From NCBI GenBank assembly GCA_030068145.1, contig JAPJBO010000310.1, forward strand, positions 62,001 through 126,000: a stretch of 64,000 nucleotides of DNA, given 5' to 3'. This stretch comes from Diplonema papillatum (taxonomy: Eukaryota > Euglenozoa > Diplonemea > Diplonemida > Diplonemidae). A program made the position numbers and the translations under genes. Under the pieces are notes generated by a model. It worked only from the letters and a program-made list of their open reading frames with translations. It was not told the DNA's origin and did no database searches. Shown here piece after piece: positions 30,481 to 40,472 of this stretch. Each line of letters begins with the position of its first letter. Position 1 is the first letter of the stretch.

Positions 30481-32224
30481 TTCTCTCGTCGATGCACACT
30501 TTCCCTTCTGCTCGAATCTCCAACACTTTTCACTCGATCACGAGGCGGGGTAAAAGAACGAGGCTTCCTGAGTCAGAAAAGGAGAAACAATCCCCTTTGC
30601 ATGTTTCGAGTGTCCCGCCCATGGACATTGATAAGCTGAGGGCCCGAATGTCACCATCGGCCCTGAAGAGGTTCGATGAAGTTTGGAATGCGACCTTTTT
30701 CCCATCCCTGCACCACCCAGCGTCGGGACCGTCACGGAGTTCCTTCTTGAGTCCCTCTCATGCTACGACTCTGTATGAGCACGGCATTGCCTCACGTGTC
30801 GATGGCCCCGGTCCATTCGAGAACATACCATTTACCATGCAGGGTCAGAACCTTGTGTCTTTTTGGAAATGGCCAAAATTTTATTTCCAGAAAAAAAATG
30901 GGTTTTTTGAACTTTAAAATTTTGGAACAAACTCTGCGGTAATCTTTACGAAAGTTGAGCAAAATTTTTTTTTGCCAAATTTTTTTTTTGGGGTCCATCG
31001 GCCCCGCGGGAGCGTTTTAAAAAGACACAAGGTTCTGACCCTGCATGTTACAGTGGTTGAAGAGAAGAAAGAAGGGATTCGGCAAAGATTTATTTTGTGG
31101 ACCCGGGCAGCGAACAATTGCTTGTCTGAACGAGGGTACGAGGCAAAAGTGCCCATCGAGCATATCTCTTTTTACTTGCTGTGTGTGAACGATGAATGTG
31201 CCTCGACCAGGGATTTCAAAACGGGGTTTTATGCCATAGAAGTACCAAAACCGAGTCGGCATCTGTTCACTTTTTCCGACTCTGACGGCGACTGGTGGAC
31301 TCTGAACCGGCTCCCGATGGGGCATTGTTGTGCCCCGGAGATCATGCACACCCTTGCAGCGGTGGCGGCAGGGGACCCAGTGTACGTCAAACCAGCATTT
31401 GCGGCCAAAGGTGTGTGTGTGCACGTTTGGATCGATAACATTCGATACACTGGAAGAACTGTGGCAGTAAAAAGGGAGTCTGCAAGACTCGACACGACGG
31501 CCGAAAGTTGCCGACTCACATGGAAGCCGCAAGACACAAGAAACCAGGTCAAGATATATGAGTTTATTGGTGTCGAATGGAACCATGAAAAGAAAGTAGT
31601 GCGGCCTTCCAGCAAAATCAGAAACAGGCTCGAGGCACTGGATCTTTCTACAGATGTTACTGCGTCAGACCTTGAGTCTCTGGGTGGTAGGTTGCTACAC
31701 GCGTCAGCTGTTTCAGGTGTGTTCCCAGGGACATACTGGTTTGCCCTAAAGTTTTTAAGGAGAATTGTGAACTCTCTAAATCGCAATACAAGGCAACCCG
31801 GCACACGTGTTGCTCTGCCAACGTCCGTAGTAGTGCAACTGAATAAGTGGCGCCAAGAGGTTCAAGTGGAGCGCCAGGTTCAACCTCATTCTCAACCAAC
31901 AGCTTTAACCATTTTTGTTGACGCGAGCCTCAAGGGATGGGGCGGCGTTATTGTTGATCGGGAAACAGGCGAAGTATTCGTTCACGGGGAGGAATGGTCA
32001 CCCTTCCACAAGAAACATCACATCAATGAGTTAGAGGCACGCGCCTTACTCTGTGTGTTGAGGTTGCTTCCACGCAAGTCCGCTGGCAGACCAATTAGTA
32101 TTTTTGTTGACAACACAACCGTTGTTGGCGCCGCAAGGAAGAAGCAGTGTGTCAAGAGCAGGATCCTGAACGACTCAGTTGTGGGTGCGTTGCAGACACT
32201 GAAAGACAGTAGATGCACTTTTTC
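30481..32224 (+). pseudogene. RT/RNase H of retroelement A (interrupted; last exon-like piece at 36799-36929)
   Basis: The frame 30492-30835 (SPLHVSSVPPMDIDKL..., up to NIPFT) continues after the MITE at 31049 (VVEEKKEGIRQRFILWTR). RT motifs: LRD.KTGFYAIE equivalent, LPMGHCCAPEIMHTL, HVWIDNIRYTG (the YxDD position reads IDN). RNase H: VDASLKGWGG, HHINELEARAL, VDNTTVVGAARKK. The frame is cut at 32224 by retroelement B; 36799-36929 (LEWVKSECNPADMPSRV...GQHA stop) supplies the missing RNase H end. The MITE and retroelement B both disrupt it, so it is inactive. Confidence 0.85.
30836..31047. mobile_element. CATGCAGGGTC MITE copy, duplication TTAC
   Basis: Complete copy inserted in the RT gene of retroelement A. 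Removing it with one TTAC restores the codons for PFTVVEEK, identical to copy C at that place. Confidence 0.95.
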
Positions 32225-32694
32225 TCGTAGTTTAACTGAGGGAATTCCGATATTGCAAGCATACCTTCACAGGTTCCCCCTCCCCGTTTACACACAACAC
32301 GTCCCGTTCTTCTTGCCCATCCTCCAAAAATTGTGGCCACCGTATCGCTATCGATCGCGAAGGACAATTTGGCATCTGGGCGCAGTTTAACAGGGTCGTT
32401 GGAAGCGTTCAACCTGCATCTTGCCAAGATAAAGCAGGGGAAGGCATACATTTGCTGAGGCTCTGAAGACGACGTGCGTGAAGAGTCAGCACAGATCAAC
32501 AAGTCGTCCTTCTATTCGTGTACTTAAGCCGCACCGACATCCCGACGTCTGCCGAGACGCTCTCGAACAAACTGCTCACCGGCAAGGAAGTTATCGCTCA
32601 AAGGTGCATTGAGGTTTGAAGCGCACTAAAAGGAAAGACAAAAGTAACATCGGAAACACAAGAGTTTAGCACCGAGTTTGCTGGAATATTTTCT

Positions 32695-33702
32695 ATGTCG
32701 AGTCCGGAGCCCAACTTTGCTCCATATACCCTGAGTGAGATGCACACCGCACGAGCCAGGGCAGTTTCTCCCTCCGCAACAGCTGGTCAAGGTTTACCAG
32801 CCCCGACACAAATGTCGGAACGTATGCTCCTGGATCAGGCAGAGGCGCTCGTCGGCAAGCTAGTGGTATACTCTTGTAAGAGGAAAGACGATGCCTCTGA
32901 GTGGACCAAGCATGCCGGAGTGTTAACAAAAGTGGGAGTGTCGGAGGGAGAGACCCCGTACCGTGTGCGATTAAGTGAAGCATTCAACTACTTGCACGGG
33001 ATTTCATCATTTGATGGCCCAGAAAAAGAGTTTTTGCTACCAGACCCGAATTGGTTGTACAACAGATTAGTCGAGGCCTCTGTGCATCAGACTGAGGCGG
33101 CCCAACATGAAATGAATTTATTGCAGCAAACTATGGAAGCACGACTGGCAGGGATGGAAAGGAGATTACGATCGCAACAGGAACAAGAACATGTGAGAAA
33201 GGTTGATTTCGATCAAGAATCAGAGGCCCAAATGAAAAGTGCCGATCATACGTGGTCTCATCCTGCTGCAGTAAAGAGTGTAGATGAGTGGAAAGAAATG
33301 TTTGAAACGCGTGGCCCAGATGGGTTGTTGTTTGCTTTGCAAGCACAATATGTAAGTGGGTTAACTGGGCTGCAAGGGGGGAAGGATTTGGAAGCTGCCT
33401 TTGATCAACTACGGCTTTGGGTAATTGGGTGTGCAATGACTTCAGGTTGGGAATCCACGGCTTTGCTGGAGTTGGGAAACGTCCTGTTGCGCAATTTGCG
33501 CGTACATCATTATCATGTACGAGACCGTATCCCACGGGGAGCACTGCTGGACAAATTGAAGTTGTCCAACTCTTCGTCAGACGAAGTAGCGAAAGCGGCG
33601 ATTGCGATTGGTAAGAAAGGAAAAGGAAAACGGCAATTCTTTTCAGCTTCTGCAAAAGGATACAAGGGACAGGGAAACGCCAGGGCAGAGAGAAATCATT
33701 GA
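32695..33702 (+). CDS. Gag of retroelement B
   Basis: 335 aa from ATG 32695. It has an N-terminal small domain (QAEALVGKLVVYSCKRKDD...PYRVRLSEAFNYL), a coiled-coil-like region (~125-165), then the domain shared with A and C (WKEMFETRGPDGLLFALQAQYVSG...LEAAFDQLRLWVIG...LRVHHYHVRDRIPRGAL). The tail is Lys/Gly-rich. The stop is UGA followed by CTG; the frame is then open for another 1.1 kb. Confidence 0.85.
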   Translation: MSSPEPNFAPYTLSEMHTARARAVSPSATAGQGLPAPTQMSERMLLDQAEALVGKLVVYSCKRKDDASEWTKHAGVLTKVGVSEGETPYRVRLSEAFNYLHGISSFDGPEKEFLLPDPNWLYNRLVEASVHQTEAAQHEMNLLQQTMEARLAGMERRLRSQQEQEHVRKVDFDQESEAQMKSADHTWSHPAAVKSVDEWKEMFETRGPDGLLFALQAQYVSGLTGLQGGKDLEAAFDQLRLWVIGCAMTSGWESTALLELGNVLLRNLRVHHYHVRDRIPRGALLDKLKLSNSSSDEVAKAAIAIGKKGKGKRQFFSASAKGYKGQGNARAERNH

Positions 33703-34851
33703 CTGGCGTTCTTTCTGCCTTCTCCCCCGCCAGTCACGTCGATATTCATACCTCAGTTTGGCAAACAGAAGATCTGCACGGCCAAGAATCCGATTCGCTC
33801 ACGAAAAGAACTTACAACACTCGGACACCAAATGCGAAAAATGCAGCGCGACGCATTGCCGACAGAATTTGGAGACTCCAACCTACAGCCTCGAAAACAG
33901 ACAATGAATACCTTTGCCAAGGCTGTGCTCAAAAATCTGGCAGCAGGAATAGGGAGAAAGAGAGCTCACACCAGAGAAGAAGGTGTTACTGCAAACGAAG
34001 CAGAAATTCTGCTCCAAGATCTGGTCTCAATTATGTGGGCTCGATCCACAACAGCCCAAAGACGCCACCTGTGGAACAGGTTGGTAAGATGGACTTCAGC
34101 CCAGGGATTACCTCTGAACGCCGACTCAGCAGCGCTATTCGTAATGGCAACCCGTGTCAGCCCTCAAGCACAGTTGGCTTATGCGAAAGGAATATCAGCA
34201 ATGTTGGGGTATTTGGGGCTCGACAATCTCCCTATTTTGAATGTAGCAAGGGCTCTCCGAGCCGTTGGGGGAAACATTCCCATTCGACAGGCATTGCCGA
34301 TGGACAAGAAGGTTCTCTTGAAGTGGGCGCAAGAGCAGGACCCAGCCCTCTGTTTGGCGGCTCTATTAGCATGGAAGTCGGCGAGCAGGTGGGGAGAAGT
34401 CGCAGCTCTGGGATCGTCCCAGTTTCTACTGGTCCAGGAAGAGGAGGTGATTGTGGACTGGGGCACAACCCCGAAAGGAAAACGGGCCAACCCTTTTTCT
34501 CCGTCACGCTGGACAGTGATAAAAGGCGACCTGACCAGAGTAATTGCGACACTTGTCCGAAGCTTAGGCAGTTTTCAAAGTCTGACCCAAGTAAGCACGG
34601 CCGAGCTAAACGCGCTTTGGAACAAGGATCCTCGAATGCGGCCGTTCTCCGGTCACAGTATCAAGCGAGGAGCTCTTTCACATCTTTTCCAACTGTTGTC
34701 TCAAGGTGTCCCTCTACAAGATTGGCTTATAGCGCGTTTAGCGAAACATCAAGGGGCATCGGGTCTTCCCGAAATGACCATAAGATATGGAGGCGATCCA
34801 ATTGCGTTAGCGCGTGCCCTGAAGACTGGGGAAGTGACGCGATATTTATGA
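33703..34851 (+). CDS. tyrosine recombinase of retroelement B
   Basis: In frame with Gag across the single UGA; the first ATG is at 33832 (339 aa from there). Catalytic residues: R in KSASRWGEVA, HSIKRGALSHLF, LAKHQ and IRYGGDP. The stop TGA (34849-34851) overlaps the RT start as ATGA (ATG at 34848). Confidence 0.9.
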   Translation: MAFFLPSPPPVTSIFIPQFGKQKICTAKNPIRSRKELTTLGHQMRKMQRDALPTEFGDSNLQPRKQTMNTFAKAVLKNLAAGIGRKRAHTREEGVTANEAEILLQDLVSIMWARSTTAQRRHLWNRLVRWTSAQGLPLNADSAALFVMATRVSPQAQLAYAKGISAMLGYLGLDNLPILNVARALRAVGGNIPIRQALPMDKKVLLKWAQEQDPALCLAALLAWKSASRWGEVAALGSSQFLLVQEEEVIVDWGTTPKGKRANPFSPSRWTVIKGDLTRVIATLVRSLGSFQSLTQVSTAELNALWNKDPRMRPFSGHSIKRGALSHLFQLLSQGVPLQDWLIARLAKHQGASGLPEMTIRYGGDPIALARALKTGEVTRYL

Positions 34852-36491
34852 GTTCACACAACAAGCATACTCTGACCCGGCGTGCCCATTGTTCCAGAAT
34901 CCCGGCAACAGATGAAGAAAGAAACGCTCCACTGCACGCTACAAAGGTGCAACCTTTACAGGTTGAGAAGCTGAAGCTAAGAATGAGGAAATGCGTACGG
35001 GAACGTTTTGATCTCGTTTGGAATGCAACTTTTAATCCCCCGTCTTCTCAATCGTTACCAATGAGAGGTATCCGTTCTTCATTCAGTGCTGCTCATGCAG
35101 AACAATTGGTGAAGTGTGATATTGCTGCTCCTGCAACGGGACCAGGAACCTTGATGTCTGTACCTTTCACGGTGTTGGAAGAGAAGCCCTCGGGCTTGAG
35201 ACAGAGGTTTATATTATGGACACGTGAAGCAAATGAAAACTTGAGGGCTTCATACAAAGCTCAGGTGCCGTTAGAACATGTTTCTAAGTACATACATGTA
35301 GTATCGAACGAGTGTGCATCCCTGAGGGACTTACGGTGTGGATTCTATCAGGTAGAAATACCTGAGGGTTCGCGGAAGCATTTTCGATACACCGACGATA
35401 AAGGCAGATGGTTCGAACTAACCCGGTTGCCTATGGGACACAGTTGTGCTCCAGAACTTATGCACACCCTGACATCAACCATTGGAGGGCACCCGGACTA
35501 TGTCAAGGAGGAATACAGGGCCCAAGACGTGACTGTCCATACCTGGATAGACAATATTCGTCTAACGGGGAGCGAAAGGTCGGTAAAGGCAGAAACAGCC
35601 CGTCTGGACAAGACGGCGCAGGGAGCCGGTGTGACTTGGAAACCGGAGGACAGCGAGGATGCAGCCTCCGTGTATGATTTTATCGGGGTAAGTTTTGACC
35701 ACACAAAAGGTGAAGTTTCGCCTTCAAAAAGACTCTTGTCAAAGTTAGAGAGCGTGCAGTTTGATAAAGTAACTGCCGGAGAGTTGGAGTCTTTTGGAGG
35801 CCGACTCATGCACGCAAGCGCCGTATCAGGGGTACTACTTGGTCGGTTTTGGTTTGCGATTAAGTTCTTGCGGCGAGTCATTAACAGCCTCAACTCCGGG
35901 AAAAGAAGCGCTTCCTCTCTTGTAAGTATCCCTCCTTCCGTTCAAAAGGAGTTAAAACTTTGGCGTGCTGCTGTTGGAAAACCGCTCAAAGTACAAAATA
36001 TCCTTCCATGCACCCCATTTGATGTTTTTGTTGATGCTTCACTGCGAGGATGGGGCATGGTTGCAATCGACAACACTACTAAGGAAGTAATCGTCGCAGG
36101 CAATGCATGGACTGATGCTGAATCCTTGTTGCACATCAACATTCTAGAAGCGTTGGCGTTCCGCAACGCAATATTTGCTCTGCCTCCCGCTTTTCTGAGT
36201 AATAACGTTCATTTTAAAGTCGATAACACGACTGTAGCATCCGCAGCAAGGAAGGGTATGTGCATGGCCTCAAAACCCTTAAATGAGGCTATTGTAGCAG
36301 CTTTGTCAAGACTGCGTGAAGTGGGGGCCACCTTCACAATTGCTTGGGTGCGCTCTGCGTCGAATATTGCGGATTTACCTTCCCGCATGTCGCCCCAGCT
36401 GCTTTCTTCCAGGAATGGAAAGAGGGTAGTTGAACAAGCGTTGCGGAAGTTTTTTACACGCGATGGGGTTCGTTCTCGTTCGGAAGGTTAG
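34848..36491 (+). CDS. reverse transcriptase-RNase H of retroelement B
   Basis: 547 aa from the ATG at 34848. RT motifs: FILWTREAN, LRDLRCGFYQVEIPE, LTRLPMGHSCAPELMHTL, HTWIDNIRLTG (catalytic YxDD position IDN), FIGVSFD. The connection region includes ELESFGGRLMHASAVSGVL. RNase H residues: FVDASLRGWGM (Asp), HINILEALAF (Glu), VDNTTVASAARKG (Asp) and SNIADLPSR (Asp). The stop lies inside B1. The frame upstream (33699-34847) is also open across the recombinase. Confidence 0.9.
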   Translation: MSSHNKHTLTRRAHCSRIPATDEERNAPLHATKVQPLQVEKLKLRMRKCVRERFDLVWNATFNPPSSQSLPMRGIRSSFSAAHAEQLVKCDIAAPATGPGTLMSVPFTVLEEKPSGLRQRFILWTREANENLRASYKAQVPLEHVSKYIHVVSNECASLRDLRCGFYQVEIPEGSRKHFRYTDDKGRWFELTRLPMGHSCAPELMHTLTSTIGGHPDYVKEEYRAQDVTVHTWIDNIRLTGSERSVKAETARLDKTAQGAGVTWKPEDSEDAASVYDFIGVSFDHTKGEVSPSKRLLSKLESVQFDKVTAGELESFGGRLMHASAVSGVLLGRFWFAIKFLRRVINSLNSGKRSASSLVSIPPSVQKELKLWRAAVGKPLKVQNILPCTPFDVFVDASLRGWGMVAIDNTTKEVIVAGNAWTDAESLLHINILEALAFRNAIFALPPAFLSNNVHFKVDNTTVASAARKGMCMASKPLNEAIVAALSRLREVGATFTIAWVRSASNIADLPSRMSPQLLSSRNGKRVVEQALRKFFTRDGVRSRSEG

Positions 36492-36798
36492 GTTCATCCT
36501 GCCCGGCCGAGACGATTTCCCCTTCGCTTCTTTACTGCGCGTCCCCTTTCCGTTCACATGCATGCAAGATGGAATTCTCGTAGTTTAACTGAGGGAATTC
36601 CGATATTGCAAGCATACCTTCACAGGTTCCCCCTCCCCGTTTACACACAACACGTCCCGTTCTTCTTTTTCCCTCCCTCCCCACCCTGGTTCGTTCTCGT
36701 TCGGAAGGTTAGGTTCATCCTGCCCGGCCGAGACGATTTCCCCTTCGCTTCTTTACTGCGCGTCCCCTTTCCGTTCACATGCATGCAAGATGGAATTC
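36467..36798. repeat. B1-A2-B2 terminal repeat block of retroelement B
   Basis: B1 36467-36577, A2 36578-36687 (the first 90 bp match A1), B2 36688-36798. In the replication model for this element class this block lets a circular cDNA be completed; the model is general knowledge of the class. Confidence 0.9.
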
Positions 36799-37084
36799 CC
36801 TTGAGTGGGTGAAGTCGGAATGCAATCCTGCTGATATGCCATCGCGCGTTCCGCCCATCAGGATGACCCGTGACAATCAGGACCAGGTTCTACAGGCGGT
36901 GAGGCGTTTTCTGGGCCAACATGCGTAGTGGAGGCGGAAAGTGACCTTGTCTTCGGCAAGGCTTTTTCGTTTCCCACAGTGTTTGTTTTCCGTTTTCTTG
37001 GTTTCACGCACGCCTTTTTCGTCTTCTTGCTTTCCATTCTTCATGTGGTAGCACCGGCTAAACTCGGAGGATAGCTCGATTCCC

Positions 37085-37187
37085 TGCAGAGTTTGTTCCA
37101 AAATTTTAAAATTCAAAAAACCCATTTTTTTTCCGGAAGCAAAATTTTGGCCATTTCCAAAAAGGCACAAGGTTTTGACCCTGCATG
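37085..37187. mobile_element. partial CATGCAGGGTC MITE
   Basis: The right part only: CTGCAGAGTTTGTTCC through GGCCATTTCC to GACCCTGCATG. The left end is missing where it joins the 3' repeat of retroelement A. Confidence 0.8.
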
Positions 37188-37189
37188 AT

Positions 37190-38115
37190 AGTTGGGTGCC
37201 AACTACACCTTGTCCGGGAGCGTCCAACTACACCTTGTCCGACAAGGTGTAGCTCAGACAAGGTGTAGACCCGCCAAAAATTTTGGGTTCAAAATTTGGG
37301 TGAAATTTTTTGAGCTGAAAATTTTGGGTCAAAAATTTTGGGCTCAAAATTTGGGTGAATTTTTTTGGGTTGAAAATGTTGGGTTCAAATTTTGGCTGAA
37401 GATTTTTGGGTCAAAATTTTTGGTTCAAAATTTCTGGGTTCAAAATTTGGGTGAAAATTTTTGAGTTAAATTTTGGGTTGAAAATTGGGAAATTTTTGGG
37501 TGAAAATTTTTGGGTCAAAAATTGGGTTGAAAATTTTTCTAATTTATTGGGAAAAATAAATTCCCTCTGGTGGAAATGGCTGGAGGAGCGTGACGATAAA
37601 TTTCGTTTATTTTTTGACAGGATTCCGTTGTGTTTACACAGGCCGGACAAAAAAACGAATTTATTTTTTCCGATCTCGGAATTTATTTTGCGCCGCCAGC
37701 TATTTTCAGTCGAAACAAATAAATGAAATTTATTGTCCCTAGGGAAATAAATTCGTTTATTTTTCCGACTGAAAATAGCTGGCGGCGCAAAATAAGGTCG
37801 TAGGCAGAAATCTGTAGGGGAGACCCCTCGCAAATTTTTTTTTCTCCCTGTGGTGAGTGAAATCGCGTGTTTTGAGCTCGTTTTGAGTCTAATTCATCCT
37901 TTCTGATCCATATCAAGACCTCGCAGAAAGAAAACCGCAGCACTTGTCAGCAGCGCTCATCCAACAGTCCTACCCAGCACGACATCACCTGTGCAGTCCT
38001 TCATGCAAGCGCCCATGCAAGCAGCATCGTATGTTGTGAACTACAACGTCAACCTGCCGGGACTCCCCCAGTTGCAGCAGAACAACCAGGCACATTGATC
38101 TGTGACCCGTCACTT
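37190..38115. repeat. gene-free region: GGGTCAAAATTT array and a palindrome
   Basis: 37200-37270 holds direct and inverted CTACACCTTGTC copies. 37275-37540 is a degenerate GGGT(C/G)AAAATTTT array. 37680-37795 has arms TTTATTTTGCGCCGCCAGCT / AGCTGGCGGCGCAAAATAA around about 50 bp. 37940-38100 is unique sequence with no recognisable product. Confidence 0.6.
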
Positions 38116-38117
38116 AC

Positions 38118-38308
38118 CATGCAGGGTCAAAACCTTGTGTCTTTTTAAAACGCTCCCGCGGGGCCGATGGAGCCCTAAAAGTTTTTTTGGAAAAAAAAAA
38201 TTTAGCTCAACTTCCTCAAAAATTACTGCAGAGTTTGTTCCAAACTTTTAAAATTCAAAAAACCAATTTTTTTTCCGGGGAGACACACACAAGGTTTTGA
38301 CCTGCATG
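38118..38308. mobile_element. CATGCAGGGTC MITE copy, duplication TTAC
   Basis: Slightly shortened copy (191 bp): an internal deletion removed the GGAAATGGCC subterminal part, and the right end reads GACCTGCATG. Confidence 0.85.
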
Positions 38309-38415
38309 TTACAACAACTCCACTCCTACACAACGTTCTGCTACGCAATGTCTCAGACACACAACGTTCTGCTACGCAATGTTCTGCTAAACACCAATTT
38401 ACTGCAAAGCAATAT

Positions 38416-38626
38416 CATGCAGGGTCAACACCTTGTGTCTTTTTGGAAATGGCCAAAAAAAAATTTCGGAAAAAAAAATGGGTTTTTGAATTTTAAAAGT
38501 TTGGAACAAACTCTGCAGCATTTTTTGAGGAAGTTGAGCAATTTTTTTTTTTTCCAAAATTTTTTTTAGGGCTCCATCGGCCCCGCGGGAGCGTTTTAAA
38601 AAGACACAAGGTTTTGACCCTGCATG
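38416..38626. mobile_element. CATGCAGGGTC MITE copy, duplication ATAT
   Basis: Complete copy flanked by ATAT. Short CACAACGTTCTGCTACGCAA repeats lie on its left. Confidence 0.9.
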
Positions 38627-38679
38627 ATATGCTCAACGTCTTACACAACGTTCTGCCGTGCACATTAACGTTCTTCTGA

Positions 38680-38762
38680 GGGAGGCCCGAGGGGGGGTTT
38701 GCAACCCCGAGCCACGAGCGGAGCGAGTGGCGAGGGGTTGCAAACCCCCCCGAGGGCCTCCC
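38680..38762. repeat. GC-rich palindrome with CCCGAGGG motifs
   Basis: The arms GGGAGGCCC..GGGGGGTTTGCAACCCC and complement flank an AGCGGAGCGAGTGG loop. Two similar palindromes with GCCCGAGGGC-type motifs occur at 48116-48199 and 54180-54285. Confidence 0.75.
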
Positions 38763-39169
38763 GAGGGACTAAAACCGACACCGAGGCAAAATTGGTGGAA
38801 ATTATTGCCGAATAAATGATTTTATTGGGAAAAATAAATTCCTGAGGATGGAAAGAAAACCATACTGCTTTGCAGTTATGTTGGTGTCTTAAAACTGACA
38901 CCTCGGCAAAATAAACGGAAATTATCTTGCCGAATAAATGCTTATTATTCGGGGAATCAGCCCATCCGAAGATGCTAAACCAGTATTGTGATCAATACTG
39001 CGACCCAGGAGTTGGTGAGTTGGGAGTTGGGTCCGAAAGTTTGGTGGTAAGTGACCTTGGCTTTCGTCAAGGCTTTCCGTTTTTCCACAGCATTTATAAA
39101 GTACAAACATGCCGATTCTTGCTTTCCCCTTTTCATAGCTGGCAGCTTAAATCGAAGGACAAGGCCGAT

Positions 39170-39660
39170 TCCCTAAATATTTTTCGGAAATTTCTGAGTT
39201 TTTTGCACTGGCATGCCTTCATGTTGCAAAAAAAAGGCAGCCTATCAGGATGTGGATGGGTGTGGTGGGACACATGGAGCTGGTCTTCTTTCTGAGCACA
39301 TCCCAAATTTTTGACCCAAAAAACTTGACCCAAAAATTTTGACCCAAAAATTTTCAGCCAAATTTTGAACCCAAAATTTTTGACCCAAAATTTTCAGCCA
39401 AATTTTGAACCCAAAAAATTTTCACCCAAATTTTGAACCCAAAATTTTTGCCAAAATTTTCACCCAAATTTTGAACCAAAAATTTTCACCCAAATTTTGA
39501 ACCCAAAATTTTTCACCCAAATTTTTGACCCAAAGTTTCAACCCAAAATTTTCAACTCAAAAAATTTCACCCAAATTTTGAACCCAAAATTTTTGACCCA
39601 AAATTTTGACCCAAAAAATTTCACCCAATTTTTCAACCCAAAGTAGAGATGGACTAACCC
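39170..39660. mobile_element. inverted Merlin-related relic with GGGTC-type array
   Basis: 39180-39250 is the inverted GGCTGCC..GGCATGCC..TGCAAAAAACTC module and 39300-39650 the inverted (TTTTGACCCAAAAATT/TTGAACCCAAAA) array, both as in the Merlin-like element. No transposase is present and the termini are not found. Confidence 0.5.
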
Positions 39661-39667
39661 AAAATAG

Positions 39668-39706
39668 CATGCAGGGTCAAAACCTTGTGTCTTTTTAAAA
39701 CGCTCG
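39668..39706. mobile_element. left end of a MITE, cut by retroelement C
   Basis: CATGCAGGGTCAAAACC...AAAACGCTC ends abruptly at the first base of the B2 repeat of retroelement C. Confidence 0.7.
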
Positions 39707-40044
39707 GATTAAGCCACTTCCTCGGAATCGTAGAACACCTTTTGGTCCATGTCACGGGGGCTCCCAGGGAAACAGAGAGGTAGGAAGAAGGGAGCTGACA
39801 ATATTTTATTCTCTTGGGTGTCAACCCAAGCACTTGCTGAAGCGAATGGGGATCTTAACGGGGGAAAGGACGAGCGATGCCTTCTTGCGAGGCGCTGCAG
39901 TCATCCCAGGGATGGGTGGGTGGGAAAAACAAAAGAGTCGAGGGACGAGGAAACCTTTCGGTGTTTAGTATGTACACTAAAACAAGGATCAATCATCTCT
40001 GCTCTCGGTCGCTATTTATTCCCGCAGGGAGCCTGAGAGAATAA

Positions 40045-40472
40045 CATGCAGGGTCAGAACCTTGTGTCTTTTTGAAAATGGCAAAAAAAAAAAATCCGGA
40101 AAAAAATTGGGTTTTTTGAATTTTAAAAGTTTGGAACAAACTCTACAGTAATTTTTGAGGAAGTTGAGCAATTTTTTTTTTTTCCAAAATTTTTTTTAGG
40201 GCTCCATCGGCCCCGCGGGAGCGTTTTAAAAAGACACAAGGTTCTGACCCTGCATGATAACATGCAGGGTCAAAACCTTGTGTCTTTTTGGAAATGGCGA
40301 AAAAAAAAATTCCGGAAAAAAATTGGGTTTTTTGAATTTTAAAATTTTGGAACAAACTCTGCAGTAATTTTTGAGGAAGTTGAGCAAAATTTTTTTTTTC
40401 CAACTTTTTTTTTTGGGGTCCATCGGCCCCGCGGGAGCGTTTTAAAAAGACACAAGGTTTTGACCCTGCATG
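40045..40472. mobile_element. two tandem CATGCAGGGTC MITEs sharing ATAA duplications
   Basis: Copies at 40045-40256 and 40261-40472 in the same orientation. ATAA occurs before, between and after them. The second insertion therefore chose the target duplication of the first. Confidence 0.93.

Larger units (their letters stand above)
32225..36798 (+). mobile_element. VIPER/Ngaro-type retroelement copy B (intact, 4574 bp)
   Basis: Bounded by split direct repeats: A1 at 32225-32314 matches A2 at 36578-36667 (90 bp, identical as far as I can read), and B1 at 36467-36577 matches B2 at 36688-36798 (111 bp). The order is A1 - Gag - YR - RT/RH - B1 - A2 - B2, the layout known for Ngaro, VIPER and PAT-like elements. 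It interrupts the RNase H codons of copy A: joining base 32224 to 36799 restores CTFSLEWVKS in frame with no target duplication. All three ORFs are open, so it is the youngest and possibly active copy. Confidence 0.92.
24786..37086 (+). mobile_element. VIPER-like retroelement copy A (multiply interrupted)
   Basis: Order Gag - tyrosine recombinase - RT/RNase H on the plus strand. It is interrupted by the Merlin-like element (24943-28433), MITEs at 30269 and 30836, and retroelement B (32225-36798). A 3' repeat-like segment (36935-37086, GTGACCTTG.CTTCG.CAAGG) resembles 39040-39175 and may be a diverged B1/B2 pair. The 5' end is not defined: the AAAGTGAAGATC element also lies in or next to its 5' part. 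Every interruption can be removed to restore the protein alignment to copies B and C. Confidence 0.8.

Noticed and set aside
30241..31100. Peptides containing MQGQNLVSF joined to retroelement ORFs
   Set aside because: Translation of the MITE terminus at insertion sites, not a conserved protein.
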